Origin: Trichomonas vaginalis G3
Lineage: Eukaryota > Parabasalia > Trichomonadida > Trichomonadidae
Assembly: GCF_026262505.1 (NCBI RefSeq)
Contig: NC_067207.1
Span: 29,232,082-29,296,081 of the forward strand
Length of the DNA stretch: 64,000 bases
Direction of reading: 5' to 3'
Below the pieces are notes generated by a model. The model was not told where the DNA came from. It ran no database searches and worked only from the letters and a program-made list of their open reading frames with translations. The first letter of the stretch is position 1, and each line of letters opens with the position of its first letter. The translations under genes and the position numbers were made by a program. Below, in pieces: positions 40,301 through 53,720 of this stretch.

Positions 40301-43300
40301 AACATTCTCATGTATGACCTCCTCACTGTCTTTCATAAGCGTTTCAACACTGTTCTCATGAATGACCTCCTCACTGTCTTATTATAGCGTTTCAACACTG
40401 TTCTCATGTATGACCTCCTAACTGTCTTTCATAAGCGTTTCAACACTGTTCTCATGTATGACCTCCTCACTGTCTTTCATAAGCGTTTCAACACTGTTCT
40501 CATGTATGACCTCCTCACTGTCTTTCATAAGCGTTTCAACACTGTTCTCATGTATGACCTCCTCACTGTCTTTCATAAGCGTTTCAACACTGTTCTCATG
40601 TATGACCTCCTCACTGTCTTTCATGAACTATTTCAACACTGTTCTCATGAACGACCTCCTCACTGTCTTTCATAAGCGTTTCAACACTGTTCTCATGTAT
40701 GACCTCCTCACTGTCTTTCATAAGCGTTTCAACACTGTTCTCATGTATGACCTCCTTACTGTCTTTCATAAGCGTTTCAACACTGTTCTCATGTATGACC
40801 TCCTCACTGTCTTTCATAAGCGTTTCAACACTGTTCTCATGTATGACCTCCTTACTGTCTTTCATAAGCGTTTCAACACTGTTCTCATGTATGACCTCCT
40901 CACTGTCTTTCATAAGCGTTTCAACACTGTTCTCATGTATGACCTCCTCACTGTCTTTCATAAGCGTTTCAACACTGTTCTCATGTATGACCTCCTCACT
41001 GTCTTTCATAAGCGTTTCAACACTGTTCTCATGAACGACCTCCTCACTGTCTTTCATAAGCGTTTCAACACTGTTCTCATGTATGACCTCCTCACTGTCT
41101 TTCATAAGCGTTTCAACACTGTTCTCATGTATGACCTCCTTACTGTCTTTCATAAGCGTTTCAACACTGTTCTCATGAACGACCTCCTCACTGTCTTTCA
41201 TAAGCGTTTCAACACTGTTCTCATGTATGACCTCCTCACTGTCTTTCATAAGCGTTTCAACACTGTTCTCATGTATGACCTCCTCACTGTCTTTCATGAA
41301 CTATTTCAACACTGTTCTCATGAACGACCTCCTCACTGTCTTTCATAAGCGTTTCAACACTGTTCTCATGTATGACCTCCTCACTGTCTTTCATAAGCGT
41401 TTCAACACTGTTCTCATGTATGACCTCCTCACTGTCTTTCATAAGCGTTTCAACACTGTTCTCATGTATGACCTCCTTACTGTCTTTCATAAGCGTTTCA
41501 ACACTGTTCTCATGTATGACCTCCTCACTGTCTTTCATGAACTATTTCAACACTGTTCTCATGTATGACCTCCTCACTGTCTTTCATAAGCGTTTCAAAG
41601 TCTCCTTTACTCATTACTTCAATCTCATGCTGTTCACAGTAGTACTTAAACTCACTGTATATGTCTTTGTTGTATGTTATATTGCTTCCCATGTACTCCA
41701 TGAATTTTTCAAGCACTTCCTCATAATTCACTGTTTCTTTCTTTCCACGACCTTCTAATATCATACTTGCTTCGTAAATATAACTTCTTGCAGAACCGTC
41801 TCGCTTTCTACTTCTCTTCACAAATTCTCTCATCTTGCCGCCAAATACATTTGAACTACATGCAAAGAATTCATTCTCCTTCGCAAATTCTTTATATCTT
41901 CTGTAGCACTCTGTACAATTCCATCCGGATACAAACTTTTCATAGAACTCCTCGTAAAACATTTGGTAAGGTGTTTTGTTCATTTCGATGAGTTCTTGTT
42001 TAGCCCTGGTGAATGGTATCTTCCTTACATCAAATTCACTTAAATCTTTCTTCATGAAGTACGTCAGTAAGTTTGAATAAAACTCTTCATTAAAGCTTTC
42101 AATGAGATTTGAGAAATATTCGTAATTTCCTTTGTATCAGCTGCTTACGTCAATGACAACAAATCTTCTGTCGTCTTTGTCAATCTTTACTGAGTTGAAG
42201 TTGTTAGATATCATGATGATATTACAAACATTCTCTATCTTTCTTACTGGCTGACACTTCTGATTTAAGTCCAACTGAGTCTCTGTTACTATTGACTTTA
42301 GTGCGTCGTGGTTCATGACCTTAGACGTATCGCATGAGCTTAGTTCATTGCATACGATGAGCTTCATGTTCTCAATAGCAGCATTGAATCTACCAACCAC
42401 ATTCTCTATTGCCGTTATATTATTGTTGGCGTACTTGCTAATGAGCTCGCATAGAACATTAATAAGTACATTCTTACCAGTTCCTTGCTTTCCTATTAAC
42501 AAAAGTACTGTTCCAGTCTTTCCACAAGGATTTTGAACGATGTAGGCGAACCAGTTCAAAACATACTCATAAAGCTCTTCATCCTCATTACATATGACAT
42601 CGTGAACATGTTTCAAATATCCTTCAATAACGTTCTCATCTACTTCATTCAGTACCTCATACTCATATCCTCTGAAATAGCTGTAAATGTCATCTCTTTC
42701 GTCAAAGAATCTCATGCCTGACTTCATAAGATAGTTCTTGTTCTGACCCGCTTCATAAATCATCAGTGCGTTCACATCCTTCTCCTCAATACGTCCTACA
42801 TAAATACTCTTCATGAGCTTATTGAATTCCTTGCTATCTACTGACACAAGTGTTGTTGTGTCTCGTATTCCATCATAATCTTTCACTAGATATGTCATAC
42901 GTGCTCCGTCAATAACGACAACACATCTTCTTAAGTCATTTATAACACTAGCTATGTCAATACGTCCTCACTCATGTACTTATTTCTTCTCAAGTCCTTT
43001 AGTGTGAAAGTGTCTCTAAGTTCTATTTCAAGCAATTCATTTACACATCCTTTACAATACTTCTCTATAAAATATTTCTGTCGTTCTTTACTAAGTTTTT
43101 AACAGCTCTGAAGAACCATGTGTTTTGACTCAAACATCCTTCACAACTTCTCTCATTCATTCCTAGTTCTTTCATGTCATTATCTTCAACCTCTATGGTC
43201 TCATTGACTAAGGTCAAAGGGTTCTTAGTCATTGCTGGTCTTATCTGAAACAATGTTTGTGCAACAGGTTTAACTAGTTCAGCAACGTCCTTCCTTAATA

Positions 43301-43778
43301 TGAATAGCTGTTTCCACTCATCTTTGCTAACAGTTCTTTCATAACCACTGACAGTAATGATTTCATTTACTGACCTTAGACACTTATGTTCTATCATTTG
43401 TATTGCTTTTGTGTAAGGCTTTCGTGAGCATAGGTTGTATATGTCATTCCTGCAATGTTCATTCATGCCAATAGTACTAAATCCTTTCTTTGCTGTTGAG
43501 TGCATAATATCCATTAGTTCCTGTGTTCGTATTGCTGTCTCATAAAATACAACAAGACCTTTGTCATCTATGACGTACTTACCGAAAACATTGCTTATAT
43601 TCTTTAACCATGAAATAACATCCTCATTCATGCTGTCAAACATGAAGTAAGGTCTTACATACTCTTCACTTATAAGATACTCCACAAAGTACTTGTTAAG
43701 CTCTATGTCCTCGTGAGCGATTTCATTAGGTTTGATATTAGTTCCTTTTGTCATTGCTGTCATGTACTTCACTCTCAT
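37374..43778 (-). pseudogene. D5-like SF3 helicase gene with giant repeat array (left arm, broken)
   Basis: Starts MRVKYMTAMTKGTNIKPNEI. An N-terminal region of about 310 residues may be a diverged primase-like domain (weak: 'YFMFDSMNEDVISW'). Then come Walker A GKQGTGKN, 'MKLIVCNELSSCDTSKVMNH', 'CNIIMISNNF' and 'DKDDRRFVVIDV', closely matching the helicase at 13196-14431. After the helicase core are winged-helix-like modules ('CYRRYKEFAKENEFFA' and 'YSEFKYYCEQHEIEVMSKGD'), then the 16-residue repeat array, then a last module ending GGVRSTYYFVKK. The array thus sits between D5-type C-terminal modules. The copy is broken several times, mostly in the array. Confidence 0.75.
37605..41595 (-). 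repeat. 48-bp coding minisatellite, about 80 units (left arm)
   Basis: The unit encodes MKDSEEVIHENSVETL (16 residues, exactly 48 bp). Common variants are VVHENS and DSKEV. A rarer variant unit ends in EIVHERQ-type sequence. The span divided by 48 gives about 83 units, against about 49 in the right arm. Long frames on the opposite strand are shadows of this repeat. Confidence 0.9.
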
Positions 43779-43875
43779 AGTTCCTTTCAATAGCGTAAAA
43801 GTACTTCATTGTTTCATAACTGCTCTAAATTGTTCAAAATTCGTACAACATAACTTTTAACATTAGTGAAAGAAC

Positions 43876-44577
43876 ATGAGCGAAACAACAACATCTAACA
43901 TTACAGAAGAAGTCAATGACAATGCCGATGAAAACATTACAGAAGGAGCTAGTGAAAATATTGACGAGTTCAGTGAGGAAGAAGATATTGAGGACGTCAA
44001 TGAGAACGTTAGTGGGGAACAAACTCAATGGGAAACATTGAGAAATCATGAAGATTATGAGATTTGTACGACATATCCTTTTACTATTCGTCGAAAGAAA
44101 AACACATATTAAGAGTGAATGCTTAAATAATCATGGTTATATTGTGCTTAGTTTAAACAACAAAATACATTTAAAGCATAGAATTATTGCAGAACAGTGG
44201 ATTGAAAATCCAAACATTTGAAAGAAATAGACCATATAAATCATGATAGAACGGACAACAGAATCTCAAACCTTCGTTGGTGTTCTAAATCTGAAAACAA
44301 TAGAAATAAAAGCAAGTATGGCGATATAGTTTATGAGTTCGTTGATGAAATATCTGACGAAGCTGTTGAAATAACAGATTATGGTAAGCATTCGTTTGAG
44401 TTCTACTACTATGTTGAGAATGAGGACGCATTCTATTATTATACAGGTCTTAACTATCGAAAACTTCATATAAACTTTACAAAAACAGGTGCTGCTTATG
44501 TTTGTATGATAGATACAGAAAACAAGAGAGTAATCTTATGCATAAACAAATTCAAACGCTTGTACGGCTTCATGTAG
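43876..44577 (+). pseudogene. HNH homing-type endonuclease (left arm, broken)
   Basis: Mirror copy of the whole gene at 48130-48834. It starts MSETTTSNITEEVNDNADEN; the acidic N-terminus, HNH core and C-terminal domain are all recognisable. This copy is broken about twice, while the right-arm copy reads through. Confidence 0.75.
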
Positions 44578-44639
44578 GACAAACATTATTTTTCAACACT
44601 AACGCCAACACGTAGGACAAACATTCATGACTAACATTA

Positions 44640-47600
44640 CTGTATAACATAAATGATTTGTCATGATTTCATCGTATATGTTTTGTCAAGACTTCTTCAT
44701 CGTAATGAGCGTATATGCTTTGTCATGATTTCATCGTAAATGTTTTGTCATGATTTCATCGTAAATGTTTTGTCATGATTTCATCGTATATGTTTTGTCA
44801 TGATTTAATCGTAATGAGTGTAAATGATCCAAAAATAATGTTTATGTTAGAATGTTAGATCTAACACCTTTTCTAACATGACCTCATGGAACTTAAACGT
44901 AAATGTTTTGTTATGACCTCATGGAACTTAAACGTATATGTTTTGTCATGACCTCATGGAACTTAAACGTAAATGTTTTGTCATGATTTCATCGTAAATG
45001 TTTTGTCAAGACTTCTTCATCGTAATGAGCGTATATATTTTGTCATGATTTCTTCATCGTATATGCTTTGTCATGATTTCATCGTAAATGTTTTGTCATG
45101 ATTTAATCGTATATATTTTGTCATGATTTCATCGTAAATGTTTTGTCATGATTTAATCGTAATGAGTGTAAATGATCCAAAAATAATGTTTATGTTAGAA
45201 TGTTAGATCTAACACCTTTTCTAACATGTTTTCTAACATGACCTCATGGAACTTAAACGTAAATGTTTTGTTATGACCTCATGGAACTTAAACGTATATG
45301 TTTTGTCATGACCTCATGGAACTTAAACGTAAATGTTTTGTCATGACCTCATCGTAAATGTTTTGTCAAGACTTCTTCATCGTAATGAGCGTATATGTTT
45401 TGTCATGACTTCTTCGTAATGAGCGTAAATGATCCAAAAATAATGTTTATGTTAGAATGTTAGATCTAACACCTTTACTAACATGTTTTCTAACATGGAG
45501 GATTTCATTAGATATAAATATTATTTGGTGAAAGTATCCTAAAAATATTTGATGGACTTTAACTAAAATAATGTTTAGGGAAGAATGTTAGATCTAACAC
45601 CTTTTCTAACATGTTTTCTAACATGGAGGATTTCATTAGATATAAATATTCTTCCTTCATTTCATTCTATACACAATTTACATCATAGACGATTTAATAG
45701 ATATAATACTTTACTGTTTCATTAGATATAAATATTCTTCCTTCATTTCATTCTATACACAATTACATCATAGACGATTTAATAGATATAATACTTTACT
45801 GTTTCATTAGATATAAATATTCTTCCTTCATTTCATTCTATACACAATTACATCATAGACGATTTAATAGATATAATACTTTACTGTTTCATCTGATATA
45901 AACATTCTTCCCTAAACATTATTTTAGTTAAAGTCCATCAAATATTTTTAGGATACTTTCACCAAATAATATTTATATCTAATGAAATCCTCCATGTTAG
46001 AAAACATGTTAGAAAAGGTGTTAGATCTAACATTCTAACATAAACATTATTTTTGGATCATTTACGCTCATTACGAAGAAGTCATGACAAAACATTTACA
46101 CTCATTACGATGAAGAAGTTTCGACAAATCATTTACGAAGAAGTTTCGACAAATCATTTACGAAGAAGTCATGACAAAACATATACGTTTAGTTTCGATG
46201 AAGAAGTCATGACAAAACATATACGTTTAGTTTCGATGAAGAAGTCATGACAAAACATGAGGTGAGAAAAGAGGTGAGATCTCACCACTTCACCTAAACA
46301 TTATTTTTGGGTCATTTACGCTCATTACGATGAAGAAGTCATGACAAAACATATACGCTCATTACGATGAAGAAGTTTCGACAAATCATTTACGAAGAAA
46401 TCATGACAAAGCATATACGCTCATTACGATGAAGAAGTCATGACAAAACATGAGGTGAGAAAAGAGGTGAGAAAAGAGGTGAGATCTCACCACTTCACCT
46501 AAACATTATTTTTGGGTCATTTACGCTCATTACGATGAAGAAATCATGACAAAACATTTACGCTCATTACGATGAAGAAGTCATGACAAAGCATATACGC
46601 TCATTACGATGAAGAAGTCATGACAAAACATGTACGATGAAATCATGACAAATCATTTACACTCATTACGATGAAGAAGTCATGACAAAACATGTACGAA
46701 GAAGTCATGACAAAACATTTACACTCATTACGATGAAATCATGACAAAACATGTACGATGAAGAAATCATGACAAAACATTTACGATGAAGAAGTCATGA
46801 CAAAACATATACGATGAAGAAATCATGACAAAGCATATACACTCATTACGATGATGAAGTTTCGACAAAACATATACGATGAAGAAGTCTTGACAAAACA
46901 TATACGCTCATTACGATGAAGAAGTTTCGACAAAGCATAAACGAAGAAGTTTCGACAAAGCATAAACGAAGAAATCATGACAAAACATAAACGATGAAAT
47001 CATGACAAAACATGTACGATGAAGTTTCGACAAAACATGTACGATGAAATCATGACAAAACATGTACGATGAAGAAATCATGACAAAACATTTACGCTCA
47101 TTACGATGAAGAAGTCTTGACAAAGCATATACGCTCATTACGATGAAATCATGACAAAGCATATACGCTTATTACGATGAAGAAATCATGAAAATTCAAT
47201 GAGGGTAGAAATGAGGGTAGAAATGAGGTTAGATCTAACCATCTACCCTAAACATTATTTTTGGGTCATTTACGTTCATTACGATGAAGAAGTCATGACA
47301 AAACATTTACGATGAAGAAGTCATGACAAAACATATACGAAGAAGTCTTGACAAAACATATACGTTTAGTTTCGATGAAATCATGACAAAACATGTACGA
47401 TGAAGAAGTCATGACAAAACATATACGCTCATTACGATGAAGAAATCATGACAAATCATTTACACTCATGTTTGACAAAGCATATACGCTCATTACGATG
47501 AAGAAATCATGACAAAACATTTACGTTCATGTTTGACAAAACATTTACGTTCATGTTTGACAAAACATTTACGTTCATGTTTGACAAAACATTTACACTC

Positions 47601-48060
47601 ATTACGATGAAGAAATCATGACAAAACATTTACGTTCATGTTTGACAAATCATTTACGAAGAAATCATGAAAATTCATGAGGTGAGAAAAGAGGTGAGAT
47701 CTCATCTCTTCACCTAAACATTATTTTTGGGTCATTTACACTCATTACGATTAAATCATGACAAAACATTTACGTTCATGTTTGACAAAACATTTACGTT
47801 CATGTTTGACAAAAACATATACGATTAAATCATGACAAAACATATACGAAGAAACCTTGACAAAATATATACGAAGAAATCATGACAAAACATATACGAA
47901 GAAATCATGACAAAACATTTACGTTCATGTTTGACAAAACATTTACGATGAAATCATGACAAAATATATACGATGAAATCATGACAAAATATATACGCTC
48001 ATTACGATGAAGAAGTCTTGACAAAACATATACGATGAAATCATGACAAATCATTTATGT
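44640..48060. repeat. Central iteron-like array and symmetry centre
   Basis: Dozens of units of TTTTGTCATGATTTCATCGT type run one way up to about 45470 and the other way from about 46060. Interspersed are AGATCT dyads of three kinds: GTTAGATCTAAC, GGTGAGATCTCACC and a GGTTAGATCTAACC variant with TCTACC neighbours. The true centre (45490-46010) is an inverted pair (AACATGGAGGATTTCATTAG facing its complement) around about three 88-bp tandem units with CATAGACGATTTAATAGATA. Same families as at the ends of the Polinton-like element. Confidence 0.85.
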
Positions 48061-48129
48061 TATACAGTAATGTTAGTCATGAATGTTTGTCCTACGTGTT
48101 GGCGTTAGTGTTGAAAAATAATGTTTGTC

Positions 48130-48834
48130 CTACATGAAGCCGTACAAGCGTTTGAATTTGTTTATGCATAAGATTACTCTCTTGTTTTCTGTATCTATCA
48201 TACAAACATAAGCAGCACCTGTTTTTGTAAAGTTTATATGAAGTTTTCGATAGTTAAGACCTGTATAATAATAGAATGCGTCCTCATTCTCAACATAGTA
48301 GTAGAACTCAAACGAATGCTTACCATAATCTGTTATTTCAACAGCTTCGTCAGATATTTCATCAACGAACTCATAAACTATATCGCCATACTTGCTTTTA
48401 TTTCTATTGTTTTCAGATTTAGAACACCAACGAAGGTTTGAGATTCTGTTGTCCGTTCTATCATGATTTATATGGTCTATTTCTTTCAAATTGTTTGGAT
48501 TTTCAATCCACTGTTCTGCAATAATTCTATGCTTTAAATGTATTTTGTTGTTTAAACTAAGCACAATATAACCATGATTATTTAAGCATTCACTCTTAAT
48601 ATGTTTGTTTTTCTTTCGACGAATAGTAAAAGGATATGTCGTACAAATCTCATAATCTTCATGATTTCTCAATGTTTCCCATTGAGTTTGTTCCCCACTA
48701 ACGTTCTCATTGACGTCCTCAATATCTTCTTCCTCACTGAACTCGTCAATATTTTCACTAGCTCCTTCTGTAATGTTTTCATCGGCATTGTCATTGACTT
48801 CTTCTGTAATGTTAGATGTTGTTGTTTCGCTCAT
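48130..48834 (-). CDS. HNH homing-type endonuclease (right arm)
   Basis: 234 codons and whole. The acidic N-terminal 50 residues (EDIEDVNENVSGEQ) are followed by a NUMOD4-like stretch 'WETLRNHEDYEICTTYPFTI', then the HNH core with 'HRIIAEQWIENP', 'EIDHINHDRTDNRISNLRWC' and SKSENNRN. The HNH residues are the paired histidines around HINHD and the asparagines that follow. The C-terminal 80 residues form a domain shared with the 108-aa protein of this element. Such nucleases make site-specific double-strand breaks and spread themselves or their hosts by repair. Here it could start gene conversion between arms or integration. Confidence 0.8.
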   Translation of the reverse strand: MSETTTSNITEEVNDNADENITEGASENIDEFSEEEDIEDVNENVSGEQTQWETLRNHEDYEICTTYPFTIRRKKNKHIKSECLNNHGYIVLSLNNKIHLKHRIIAEQWIENPNNLKEIDHINHDRTDNRISNLRWCSKSENNRNKSKYGDIVYEFVDEISDEAVEITDYGKHSFEFYYYVENEDAFYYYTGLNYRKLHINFTKTGAAYVCMIDTENKRVILCINKFKRLYGFM

Positions 48835-48933
48835 GTTCTTTCACTAATGTTAAAAGTTATGTTGTACGAATTTTGAACAGAATTTAGAGCAGTTATGAAA
48901 CAATGAAGTACTTTTACGCTATTGAAAGGAACT

Positions 48934-51900
48934 ATGAGAGTGAAGTACATGACAGCAATGACAAAAGGAACTAATATCAAACCTAATGAAATCGCTCACG
49001 AGGACATAGAGCTTAACAAGTACTTTGTGGAGTATCTTATAAGTGAAGAGTATGTAAGACCTTACTTCATGTTTGACAGCATGAATGAGGATGTTATTTC
49101 ATGGTTAAAGAATATAAGCAATGTTTTCGGTAAGTACGTCATAGATGACAAAGGTCTTGTTGTATTTTATGAGACAGCAATACGAACACAGGAACTAATG
49201 GATATTATGCACTCAACAGCAAAGAAAGGATTTAGTACTATTGGCATGAATGAACATTGCAGGAATGACATATACAACCTATGCTCACGAAAGCCTTACA
49301 CAAAAGCAATACAAATGATAGAACATAAGTGTCTAAGGTCAGTAAATGAAATCATTACTGTCAGTGGTTATGAAAGAACTGTTAGCAAAGATGAGTGGAA
49401 ACAGCTATTCATATTAAGGAAGGACGTTGCTGAACTAGTTAAACCTGTTGCACAAACATTGTTTCAGATAAGACCAGCAATGACTAAGAACCCTTTGACC
49501 TTAGTCAATGAGACCATAGAGGTTGAAGATAATGACATGAAAGAACTAGGAATGAATGAGAGAAGTTGTGAAGGATGTTTGAGTCAAAACACATGGTTCT
49601 TCAGAGCTGTTAAGAAACTTAGTAAAGAACGACAGAAATATTTTATAGAGAAGTATTGTAAAGGATGTGTAAATGAATTGCTTGAAATAGAACTTAGAGA
49701 CACTTTCACACTAAAGGACTTGAGAAGAAATAAGTACATGAGTGAGGACGGTATTGACATAGCTAGTGTTATAAATGACTTAAGAAGATGTGTTGTCGTT
49801 ATTGACGGAGCACGTATGACATATCTAGTGAAAGATTATGATGGAATACGAGACACAACAACACTTGTGTCAGTAGATAGCAAGGAATTCAATAAGCTCA
49901 TGAAGAGTATTTATGTAGGACGTATTGAGGAGAAGGATGTGAACGCACTGATGATTTATGAAGCGGGTCAGAACAAGAACTATCTTATGAAGTCAGGCAT
50001 GAGATTCTTTGACGAAAGAGATGACATTTACAGCTATTTCAGAGGATATGAGTATGAGGTACTGAATGAAGTAGATGAGAACGTTATTGAAGGATATTTG
50101 AAACATGTTCACGATGTCATATGTAATGAGGATGAAGAGCTTTATGAGTATGTTTTGAACTGGTTCGCCTACATCGTTCAAAATCCTTGTGGAAAGACTG
50201 GAACAGTACTTTTGTTAATAGGAAAGCAAGGAACTGGTAAGAATGTACTTATTAATGTTCTATGCGAGCTCATTAGCAAGTACGCCAACAATAATATAAC
50301 GGCAATAGAGAATGTGGTTGGTAGATTCAATGCTGCTATTGAGAACATGAAGCTCATCGTATGCAATGAACTAAGCTCATGCGATACGTCTAAGGTCATG
50401 AACCACGACGCACTAAAGTCAATAGTAACAGAGACTCAGTTGGACTTAAATCAGAAGTGTCAGCCAGTAAGAAAGATAGAGAATGTTTGTAATATCATCA
50501 TGATATCTAACAACTTCAACTCAGTAAAGATTGACAAAGACGACAGAAGATTTGTTGTCATTGACGTAAGCAGCTGATACAAAGGAAATTACGAATATTT
50601 CTCAAATCTCATTGAAAGCTTTAATGAAGAGTTTTATTCAAACTTACTGACGTACTTCATGAAGAAAGATTTAAGTGAATTTGATGTAAGGAAGATACCA
50701 TTCACCAGGGCTAAACAAGAACTCATCGAAATGAACAAAACACCTTACCAAATGTTTTACGAGGAGTTCTATGAAAAGTTTGTATCCGGATGGAATTGTA
50801 CAGAGTGCTACAGAAGATATAAAGAATTTGCGAAGGAGAATGAATTCTTTGCATGTAGTTCAAATGTATTTGGCGGCAAGATGAGAGAATTTGTGAAGAG
50901 AAGTAGAAAGCGAGACGGTTCTGCAAGAAGTTATATTTACGAAGCAAGTATGATATTAGAAGGTCGTGGAAAGAAAGAAACAGTGAATTATGAGGAAGTG
51001 CTTGAAAAATTCATGGAGTACATGGGAAGCAATATAACATACAACAAAGACATATACAGTGAGTTTAAGTACTACTGTGAACAGCATGAGATTGAAGTAA
51101 TGAGTAAAGGAGACTTTGAAACGCTTATGAAAGACAGTGAGGAGGTCATACATGAGAACAGTGTTGAAATAGTTCATGAAAGACAGTGAGGAGGTCATAC
51201 ATGAGAACAGTGTTGAAACGCTTATGAAAGACAGTAAGGAGGTCATACATGAGAACAGTGTTGAAACGCTTATGAAGACAGTGAGGAGGTCATACATGAG
51301 AACAGTGTTGAACGCTTATGAAAGACAGTGAGAGAGGTCATACATGAGAACAGTGTTGAAAACGCTTATGAAAGACAGTGAGGAGGTCGTTCATGAGAAC
51401 AGTGTTGAAATAGTTCATGAAAGACAGTGAGGAGGTCATACATGAGAACAGTGTTGAAACGCTTATGAAAGACAGTGAGGAGGTCATACATGAGAACAGT
51501 GTTGAAACGCTTATGAAAGACAGTGAGGAGGTCGTTCATGAGAACAGTGTTGAAATAGTTCATGAAAGACAGTGAGGAGGTCATACATGAGAACAGTGTT
51601 GAAACGCTTATAAAGACAGTGAGGAGGTCATACATGAGAACAGTGTTGAAACGCTTATGAAAGACAGTAAGGAGGTCATACATGAGAACAGTGTTGAAAC
51701 GCTTATGAAAGACAGTGAGGAGGTCATACATGAGAACAGTGTTGAAACGCTTATGAAAGACAGTGAGGAGGTCATACATGAGAACAGTGTTGAAACGCTT
51801 ATGAAAGACAGTGAGGAGGTCATACATGAGAACAGTGTTGAAACGCTTATGAAAGACAGTGAGGAGGTCATACATGAGAACAGTGTTGAAACGCTTATGA

Positions 51901-53720
51901 AAGACAGTGAGGAGGTCGTTCATGAGAACAGTGTTGAAATAGTTCATGAAAGACAGTGAGGAGGTCATACATGAGAACAGTGTTGAAACGCTTATGAAAG
52001 ACAGTGAGGAGGTCGTTCATGAGAACAGTGTTGAAACGCTTATGAAAGACAGTAAGGAGGTCATACATGAGAACAGTGTTGAAACGCTTATGAAAGACAG
52101 TGAGGAGGTCATACATGAGAACAGTGTTGAAACGCTTATGAAAGACAGTGAGGAGGTCATACATGAGAACAGTGTTGAAACGCTTATGAAAGACAGTGAG
52201 GAGGTCATACATGAGAACAGTGTTGAAACGCTTATGAAAGACAGTAAGGAGGTCATACATGAGAACAGTGTTGAAACGCTTATGAAAGACAGTGAGGAGG
52301 TCATACATGAGAACAGTGTTGAAACGCTTATGAAAGACAGTGAGGAGGTCGTTCATGAGAACAGTGTTGAAATAGTTCATGAAAGACAGTGAGGAGGTCA
52401 TACATGAGAACAGTGTTGAAACGCTTATGAAAGACAGTGAGGAGGTCATACATGAGAACAGTGTTGAAACGCTTATGAAAGACAGTAAGGAGGTCATACA
52501 TGAGAACAGTGTTGAAACGCGAAAGACAGTGAGGAGGTCATACATGAGAACAGTGTTGAAACGCTTATGAAAGACAGTGAGGAGGTCATACATGAGAACA
52601 GTGTTGAAACGCTTATGAAAGACAGTGAGGAGGTCATACATGAGAACAGTGTTGAAACGCTTATGAAAGACAGTAAGGAGGTCATACATGAGAACAGTGT
52701 TGAAACGCTTATGAAAGACAGTGAGGAGGTCATACATGAGAACAGTGTTGAAACGCTTATGAAAGACAGTGAGGAGGTCGTTCATGAGAACAGTGTTGAA
52801 ATAGTTCATGAAAGACAGTGAGGAGGTCATACATGAGAACAGTGTTGAAACGCTTATGAAAGACAGTGAGGAGGTCATACATGAGAACAGTGTTGAAACG
52901 CTTATGAAAGACAGTGAGGAGGTCATACATGAGAACAGTGTTGAAACGCTTATGAAAGACAGTGAGGAGGTCATACATGAGAACAGTGTTGAAACGCTTA
53001 TGAAAGACAGTGAGGAGGTCATACATGAGAACAGTGTTGAAACGCTTATGAAAGACAGTGAGGAGGTCATACATGAGAACAGTGTTGAAACGCTTATGAA
53101 AGACAGTAAGGAGGTCGTTCATGAGAACAGTGTTGAAATAGTTCATGAAAGACAGTGAGGAGGTCATACATGAGAACAGTGTTGAAACGCTTATGAAAGA
53201 CAGTGAGGAGGTCGTTCATGAGAACAGTGTTGAAACGCTTATGAAAGACAGTAAGGAGGTCATACATGAGAACAGTGTTGAAACGCTTATGAAAGACAGT
53301 GAGGAGGTCATACATGAGAACAGTGTTGAAACGCTTATGAAAGACAGTGAGGAGGTCATACATGAGAACAGTGTTGAAACGCTTATGAAAGACAGTGAGG
53401 AGGTCATACATGAGAACAGTGATGAAACGCTTATGAAAGACAGTGAGGAGGTCGTTCATGAGAACAGTGTTGAAATAGTTCATGATGTCGTTCGTGAAGA
53501 AGCCATTGCAACAAAGAATGAGATAAAGGATTTCATAGAACTTAACAAGGAGGAGTTTAAAGAAGGCTATGAAGTGAAAAGATGTGAAGAAGATTTCTTG
53601 GCGTATTTGAAGAAAAAGAGACTAAAGCCAATGGCTCAAAATAAGTTTCAATCGATGTTTGAAAAGAAACGTTTGAGCTATGGTGGTGTAAGAAGCACAT
53701 ATTACTTTGTTAAGAAGTGA
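48934..53720 (+). pseudogene. D5-like SF3 helicase gene with giant repeat array (right arm, broken)
   Basis: Mirror copy of 37374-43778 with the same start MRVKYMTAMTKGTNIKPNEI, same Walker A GKQGTGKN and same C-terminal end GGVRSTYYFVKK. Its N-terminal and helicase parts read through further than in the left arm. The two arms share at least one break, so that break predates the palindrome or has been copied between arms. Broken a few times in all. Confidence 0.75.
51115..53485 (+). repeat. 48-bp coding minisatellite, about 50 units (right arm)
   Basis: Same 16-residue unit as the left-arm array but about 1.6 kb shorter, so the arrays have expanded or contracted independently since the arms separated. 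Confidence 0.9.

Noticed and set aside
37605-41595. Long open frames on the plus strand encoding repeated MYDLLTVFHKRFNTVL units
   Set aside because: They are antisense shadows of the 48-bp coding repeat; because the unit length is a multiple of three, several frames stay open. Only the strand that continues into the helicase is taken as coding.
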